A DNA stretch of 64,000 nucleotides from Sutcliffiella horikoshii (GTDB lineage: Bacteria > Bacillota > Bacilli > Bacillales > Bacillaceae_I): assembly GCA_001636495.1 (NCBI GenBank), contig KV440964.1, positions 1,132,666 to 1,196,665 of the forward strand, written 5' to 3'. Positions 59,614 through 64,000 of the stretch are shown piece by piece. The notes beneath the pieces are model-generated. The model saw only the letters and a program-made list of their open reading frames with translations. It had not been told where the DNA came from and did no database searches. The translations under genes and the position numbers were made by a program. How positions within the stretch are numbered: position 1 is the stretch's first letter; each line of letters begins with the position of its first letter.

Positions 59614-59623
59614 GAAACGTTCC
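59614..59623. promoter_or_regulatory. GAAACGTTCC operator variant before thuA
   Basis: A one-mismatch form of GAAACGTTTC, 41 bases after the -10 box and 80 bases before the ThuA start. Confidence 0.4.
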
Positions 59624-59702
59624 CACACCCAGCACCACAACAAAAAAATAGAGTTAGAGATTTTACAAAAATAGATTACAAGCAAGGGAAGGAGAAACAA
59701 AA

Positions 59703-60425
59703 ATGATCAGAGTAACAGTATGGAATGAAAACCGCCATGAACAAACAAACGAAAAAGTAAGAGAAGTATATCCAGAGGGTATCCACGGTGCCATCGCTTC
59801 CTTCCTAAAAGAAGAAGACTATGAAGTAAGAACCGCAACATTGGACGAGCCGGAGCACGGACTTACCGAAGAAGTACTGAATAACACAGACGTTCTTTTA
59901 TGGTGGGGACATGTGGCGCATGATGACGTTGCAGATGAAATCGTCACTCGCGTAAAAAATAGAGTACTAGACGGAATGGGATTAATCGTTCTTCATTCTG
60001 GACACTTCTCAAAGATTTTCAAAACATTGATGGGTACGACTTGTGACCTGAAATGGAGAGAAGCGGACGAAAAAGAGCGCATCTGGGTAGTATCACCAGG
60101 CCATCCAATCGCAGAAGGAATCGGGGAGCACATCGATATCGAGCGCGAAGAAATGTATGGCGAGCACTTTGATATTCCAGATCCGGACGAGCTAGTGTTT
60201 GTAAGCTGGTTTGAAGGCGGAGAGGTTTTCCGCAGCGGTTGCACATATAAGCGCGGGAGAGGGAAAGTATTCTACTTCCGTCCAGGACATGAAACATACC
60301 CGACTTATTATCATGAAAAAGTACAAAAAGTTATCAAGAATGCCGTTAACTGGGCAAAACCGACCACAATCGGCGATGTATACTACGGAAATGCAAAACC
60401 ATTAGAAGAAATCAAAAGCAAATAA
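59703..60425 (+). CDS. ThuA-like sugar utilisation protein
   Basis: The 240-residue protein has the glutamine-amidotransferase-like fold of Thu[22 protein letters not shown] at the start, [27 protein letters not shown], and a C-terminal [19 protein letters not shown]. It lacks a proper Cys nucleophile at the elbow. ThuA works with a Gfo/Idh enzyme on 3-keto-disaccharides in trehalose-using bacteria. It is the first gene of the operon thuA-oxidoreductase-isomerase. The ATG follows AAGGAGAAACAAAA. Confidence 0.85.
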   Translation: MIRVTVWNENRHEQTNEKVREVYPEGIHGAIASFLKEEDYEVRTATLDEPEHGLTEEVLNNTDVLLWWGHVAHDDVADEIVTRVKNRVLDGMGLIVLHSGHFSKIFKTLMGTTCDLKWREADEKERIWVVSPGHPIAEGIGEHIDIEREEMYGEHFDIPDPDELVFVSWFEGGEVFRSGCTYKRGRGKVFYFRPGHETYPTYYHEKVQKVIKNAVNWAKPTTIGDVYYGNAKPLEEIKSK

Positions 60426-60438
60426 GGGGGATAAGAAA

Positions 60439-61476
60439 ATGAAGAAATTACGTGTTGGAGTAGTAGGTTGCGGAAGTATCGCAAAGCACCGCCATTTACC
60501 GGAGTACCATGCAAACCAAAATGTGGAGCTAGTTGCACTATGTGATGTAGTTTTAGAACGCGCGGAGCAAGCAGTTGAAACATATGGTGGGAAAGCATAT
60601 GAGAGCTATCAAGAAATGATCGACCGTGAAGAATTAGATGTTGTAAGTGTGTGCACACCGAACTACCTGCATGCGCCAGTATCCATCTATGCTTCCAAAG
60701 CTGGAGCACACGTATTATGTGAAAAACCGATGGCAACGTCTAAAGAAGAAGCGGACGAGATGATCGCTGCTGCTAAAGCATCTGGCAAAAAGCTGATGAT
60801 CGCACACAACCAACGTTTTGTTCCATCTCACCAAAAAGCAAAACAACTGATCGAAAACGGTGAAATCGGGAAGATTTACAGCTTCCGTACGGCATTCGGA
60901 CACCCTGGACCAGAAGGTTGGAGTGTGGACGGGAAAGACAGCTGGTTCTTCCGTAAAGAAGAAGCATTCATCGGCGCGATGGGTGACCTTGGCGTACATA
61001 AGTCCGATCTGATGCGTTACCTTTTAGGGGAAGAAATCGTGGAAGTAGGAGCATTCATCGAAACTTCTTCAAAAGAAAACACAGATGTGGATGACACGGC
61101 AGTTTGCGCGCTAAGAACAGAAAGCGGCATCGTTGGTACTTTAGCTGCAAGCTGGTCTTACAAACGTGAAGACAACTCCACCATCATTTATGCGGAAAAA
61201 GCGGTCCTTCGTTTAGAAGACGATCCGACTCACTCTTTAGTCGTACAATATGCAACTGGTGAAACAGTTCGCTACGAATTAGGCAAAATTCAAAGCAATG
61301 ATGCAGGCGGACAAACAGGTTCTCATGTGGTTGACCATTTTGTAGCAAGCATCTTGGAAGACAAAGAAGTACTAGTGGACGGAAACGAAGGAAAGAACTC
61401 CTTGATGGTTATTTTAGGAGCGCTAGAATCCAACGAAACGAAGAAGATTGTCAACATCCAAAACGAATTGAACTAA
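60439..61476 (+). CDS. Gfo/Idh/MocA family oxidoreductase (second)
   Basis: The 345-residue protein has the Rossmann motif VGVVGCGSIAKHRHLP (6-21), the motif AHVLCEKPMA and the active-site region GDLGVHKSDLMRYLLG with its Asp/His pair. It probably oxidises a glucoside or disaccharide with NAD. It starts 13 bases after ThuA and 15 bases before an isomerase, forming a tight operon. Its neighbours suggest a ThuB-like role. Confidence 0.9.
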   Translation: MKKLRVGVVGCGSIAKHRHLPEYHANQNVELVALCDVVLERAEQAVETYGGKAYESYQEMIDREELDVVSVCTPNYLHAPVSIYASKAGAHVLCEKPMATSKEEADEMIAAAKASGKKLMIAHNQRFVPSHQKAKQLIENGEIGKIYSFRTAFGHPGPEGWSVDGKDSWFFRKEEAFIGAMGDLGVHKSDLMRYLLGEEIVEVGAFIETSSKENTDVDDTAVCALRTESGIVGTLAASWSYKREDNSTIIYAEKAVLRLEDDPTHSLVVQYATGETVRYELGKIQSNDAGGQTGSHVVDHFVASILEDKEVLVDGNEGKNSLMVILGALESNETKKIVNIQNELN

Positions 61477-61491
61477 GGAGCGTGAACACTT

Positions 61492-62460
61492 ATGAAACTA
61501 GGCGTATTTACAGTCCTTTTTGCAAATAAATCTTTCACAGAAATGCTTGATTATGTGAAAGCGGCAGGGTTGGAAGCAGTAGAAATCGGTACAGGCTGCT
61601 ACCCTGGAAACAACCATTGTCCTTTGGATACTCTTCTTGAGGATGAAGGGGCACGCAATGCTTATATGGAAGAAATTCATTCCCGCGGTTTGCAAATCAG
61701 TGCATTCAGTTGCCACGGTAACCCAATTTCACCTGATGAGGCTTTTGCAAAAGAATCTCATGAGACGTTACTAAAAACGATTGACCTTGCTGCTTTAACA
61801 GGGGTAGAAGTAGTGAACTGCTTCTCAGGAGTTCCTGGTGACAGCGAAACGGCGAAAGCGCCTAACTGGCCTGTTGCACCTTGGCCAAATGAGTATGGCG
61901 ACGTTCTTACATGGCAGTGGGAAACGAAGTTGGTTCCTTACTGGAAAGAAGTAGGGAAGTACGCGGAAGAGCGCAATATCAAAATCGGTCTTGAGTTACA
62001 TGGCGGATTCTTGGTACATACGCCACACACGATGCTGAAACTTCGTGAGTTAACGTCTCCTGCGATTGGTGCAAACCTTGATCCAAGTCATCTTTGGTGG
62101 CAAGGAATTGATCCTGTTGCAGCAATCAAGATATTAGGAAAAGCTGGCGCGATCCATCATTTCCACGCAAAAGACACGTACATCGATCAGGATAATGTGA
62201 ACATGTACGGCTTGACGGACATGCAGCCATACGGCGAAGTACAGACTCGTGCATGGAGCTTCCGTTCTGTCGGATGCGGCCATAGTGTCCAAGAGTGGTC
62301 GGACATGATGAGTGCCCTGCGCACTTATGGCTACGATTATGTTGTCAGCATCGAGCACGAAGATCCGATCATGTCGATTGAAGAAGGCTTTGCACGTGCA
62401 GTGACGAACCTTCAATCTGTATTAATAAAAGAACAACCTGCTGATATGTGGTGGGTGTAA
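61492..62460 (+). CDS. Sugar phosphate isomerase/epimerase family TIM barrel (first)
   Basis: The 322-residue protein has the AP-endonuclease-2-like barrel: LGVFTVLFANKSF at the start, metal ligands in IGLELHGGF, GANLDPSHLWW, and HHFHAKDTYID, and a final SIEHEDPIM. These bind a divalent metal. Members act as keto-sugar isomerases, epimerases or 3-keto-glycoside lyases. It follows the oxidoreductase by 15 bases. A terminator-like hairpin separates it from the next gene of the same superfamily. Confidence 0.88.
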   Translation: MKLGVFTVLFANKSFTEMLDYVKAAGLEAVEIGTGCYPGNNHCPLDTLLEDEGARNAYMEEIHSRGLQISAFSCHGNPISPDEAFAKESHETLLKTIDLAALTGVEVVNCFSGVPGDSETAKAPNWPVAPWPNEYGDVLTWQWETKLVPYWKEVGKYAEERNIKIGLELHGGFLVHTPHTMLKLRELTSPAIGANLDPSHLWWQGIDPVAAIKILGKAGAIHHFHAKDTYIDQDNVNMYGLTDMQPYGEVQTRAWSFRSVGCGHSVQEWSDMMSALRTYGYDYVVSIEHEDPIMSIEEGFARAVTNLQSVLIKEQPADMWWV

Positions 62461-62473
62461 GGATATAACAGAA

Positions 62474-62506
62474 ACAGCAACCAAGGCTCTTGGTTGCTTG
62501 TTTTTA
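62474..62506 (+). terminator. Hairpin between the two TIM-barrel genes
   Basis: GCAACCAAG-GCT-CTTGGTTGC is followed by TTGTTTTT. It should end most transcripts of the thuA operon, but read-through to the next gene, 22 bases further on, seems likely. Confidence 0.75.
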
Positions 62507-62527
62507 TAAAACTGGAGGCGAATGAGG

Positions 62528-63286
62528 ATGAAACATAAAATAGCTGCGCAACTATACACAGTACGTGATCTATTGGAGAAAGATTTTATCGGCGTATTAA
62601 AAGAACTAAAAGACATGGGTTTTGCTGGTGTGGAAATGGCAGGACTGTACGGCCATGATCCAAAGGAAATCGCCGCTGCCTTGAACGAATTGGAATTATC
62701 CGTTGCAGGTATGCACGTAGGGGTAGATCGATTACGAAATGAGCTTCCTGCGGTTTTGGATGAAGCAGAGCTCTTCGGTACAAAGCACCTTGTTATGCCG
62801 TATGTGGTGGAAGAGGACCGCACAGAGGATTATTATGTTTCTTTGAAGGCTGAGCTGAACGAACTTGCTGCTGTGTTGAAAAAAGACGGTTACACCATCA
62901 GCTATCATAACCATGATTTTGAGTTTGAGACAGGTGTAGATGGGCAGGTTGCATTGGAATATCTATTGGAACCAAGTCCTGATAACTTGATACATGCTGA
63001 ATTAGATGTGTATTGGGTAACCAAAGCCGGCCACGATGTTCTGGAATTTTTGTCACCATTAGCGGGGCGTGTTCCGACGTTACATATGAAAGATATGTCT
63101 CCTGGTGAAGAAGGAAACTTTGCTGAGGTAGGTACAGGTGTTATCGACTTTGAACCGGTATTGCGTTGGGGAGAAGAGAACGGTGTGAAGTGGTATATCA
63201 TCGAGCAAGACGTATGTCCGGGGAATCCCTTGGACAGTTTGCGTGTAAGTATTGGGAATTTGAAAGGGATTATGGAGAAAATTTAA
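62528..63286 (+). CDS. Sugar phosphate isomerase/epimerase family TIM barrel (second)
   Basis: The 252-residue protein has the same fold: AAQLYTVRDLLEKDF at the start, YHNHDFEFE, HAELDVYWVTKAG, LHMKDMSPG, and IIEQD as metal ligands. It is shorter than its neighbour and of another subgroup. I chose ATG 62528, 8 bases after GGAGGCG; ATG 62522 is closer to that site. It ends the plus-strand sugar genes of the window. Confidence 0.86.
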   Translation: MKHKIAAQLYTVRDLLEKDFIGVLKELKDMGFAGVEMAGLYGHDPKEIAAALNELELSVAGMHVGVDRLRNELPAVLDEAELFGTKHLVMPYVVEEDRTEDYYVSLKAELNELAAVLKKDGYTISYHNHDFEFETGVDGQVALEYLLEPSPDNLIHAELDVYWVTKAGHDVLEFLSPLAGRVPTLHMKDMSPGEEGNFAEVGTGVIDFEPVLRWGEENGVKWYIIEQDVCPGNPLDSLRVSIGNLKGIMEKI

Positions 63287-63369
63287 TCCTAAGTGTACGT
63301 AGAGAGTATGCTTGCTTAAAGTAGCGCGGAATGTGACGGTAAGTGTCGAATGGCATTTATCTGCACCGA

Positions 63370-63431
63370 GTCGGCTTATAAATCTAAAAGTTGGCTTATA
63401 AAAAGAAAAGTTGGACTATAAATTCGGAAAA
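63370..63431 (+). repeat. Short array of three 20-bp units (GGCTTATAAA)
   Basis: CGGCTTATAAAT, TGGCTTATAAAA and TGGACTATAAAT begin at 63372, 63392 and 63412, an exact 20-base period with AAAAG joining them. It lies in the gap between two convergent genes. The unit differs from that at 59305 but the period is the same. Confidence 0.65.
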
Positions 63432-63478
63432 GGATGAGAAACCCTAAACCAATTTTCCCACAGTATTAAAATTTCTTA

Positions 63479-63524
63479 CAAAAAGAGAGGACCGAGCCCA
63501 CTATTAAGGCTGGTCCTCTTCTCT
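63479..63524. terminator. Bidirectional terminator at the right end
   Basis: AAAAGAGAGGACC-GAGCC pairs with GGC-TGGTCCTCTTCTCT. Read on the minus strand it ends in CTCTCTTTTTG, right after the stop of the minus-strand gene. Confidence 0.8.
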
Positions 63525-64000
63525 ATGCAAAATAAACAACAAGCTTATCATCGATTTTTCCATGTTTTTTTGAAACTATGATAATCTTTTCGTCTCTTGA
63601 TTCAACTAAGTAGTCATTACTTCCGACAATTTCGCGATCTGTCACCAAACAAATCATATCCTCACTTTGAGTAAGCCTAAATTCAAGGGTATTCTCCTCA
63701 ACCTTCAAGATTTCAGCAGTAGAATACACTATTTTCACTCCCAGTTTCTCAAACGTAACATTCATCGGAAGCATCACACCATCTTTACTTTGCAGGGTGA
63801 GCTTACGGCCTTCCAGAAACTTTTCATCCCCTAATCGAACTTGAATTTCTTTTTCAAATCCGTCCAAATTCAACAGATGAATAAAACGCTCATCGCCATT
63901 AGAAACCGAAGTCGAGAATATTCCATGGTACTCGCAGTCATGGGTTAGACCCGCAACGGAACCAAGTCGACCCAAGGCTGTTTTGAAAAGGTCGATATCG
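63523..64000 (-). CDS. Glycoside hydrolase C-terminal part, probably GH35 beta-galactosidase (partial)
   Basis: The minus-strand frame is open to the right edge, so the gene continues beyond the window. About 158 residues are visible, with DIDLFKTALGRLGSVAGLTH, ERFIHLLNLDGFEKE and a beta-rich end. This resembles the C-terminal domain of long bacterial beta-galactosidases of family GH35, as far as I can judge without the catalytic part. GH42 or another sugar enzyme is possible. It is convergent with the isomerase genes. Confidence 0.5.
   Translation of the reverse strand, partial: DIDLFKTALGRLGSVAGLTHDCEYHGIFSTSVSNGDERFIHLLNLDGFEKEIQVRLGDEKFLEGRKLTLQSKDGVMLPMNVTFEKLGVKIVYSTAEILKVEENTLEFRLTQSEDMICLVTDREIVGSNDYLVESRDEKIIIVSKKHGKIDDKLVVYFA

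Overview
This 64 kb window is chromosomal DNA of a Bacillaceae bacterium (Bacillus in the broad sense, Sutcliffiella-like at a guess). The evidence is gene order. The run his genes, yvcD, trxB, yvcI, rapZ, yvcK, whiA, crh, clpP, the glycolytic block cggR-gapA-pgk-tpiA-gpmI-eno, and secG, est, rnr, smpB, ssrA all follow the Bacillus pattern. SigA-type promoters, CtsR, CggR and cre sites and sinI/sinR agree with this.

Layout. 1-2288: end of the histidine operon (hisH tail, hisA, hisF, hisIE). 2761-9751: TPR protein YvcD, thioredoxin reductase, then yvcI-rapZ-yvcK-whiA-crh. 9792-13469: clpP on the minus strand with a CtsR operator, tRNA-Arg(CCG), then a two-repeat surface protein with an MPNTG sorting motif and a sortase fused to a fibronectin-like domain. 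13787-23676: sigma-54 gene, glutaredoxin-like protein, glycolytic operon and secG. 23741-25478: two SinR/SinI pairs on the minus strand around a small plus-strand zinc-ribbon gene. 25903-30480: carboxylesterase, RNase R, SmpB and tmRNA. 30556-34471: small membrane proteins, an orphan histidine kinase, an SDR enzyme and a VOC protein. 34580-63286: a large carbohydrate region. 63523-64000: tail of a probable beta-galactosidase on the minus strand.

The most striking feature is in ssrA. The tmRNA gene is split in its T-loop by a compact 280-nt group I intron without an ORF (30187-30466). It has recognisable P, Q, R and S elements, a P9 hairpin and a terminal omega-G. Exact removal restores a normal T-arm and acceptor stem.

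The carbohydrate region reads best as a locus for beta-1,2-glucan or sophoro-oligosaccharide use, comparable to the Listeria innocua phosphorylase locus. It has a lipoprotein solute-binding protein, a very large fused binding protein, two permease pairs without an ATPase, an NHL-TPR-Yip1 membrane protein, a DUF5696 protein, a frameshifted GH3 beta-glucosidase, a GH94 oligoglucan phosphorylase of 1114 residues, and a LacI regulator. An oxidoreductase, ThuA and sugar-isomerase set follows and suggests a second, 3-keto-sugar route. The palindrome GAAACGTTTC recurs at the esterase/ABC operon, the transport operon, the GH3 gene and lacI, with a one-mismatch copy at thuA. At three of these promoters a CcpA cre site overlaps the -35 box.

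A family of about 126-bp nested palindromic repeats (eight full copies and one remnant) is scattered through the window. Four copies lie in or at the end of the glycolytic operon. Two arrays of 20-21 bp periodic repeats occur between genes near the right end.
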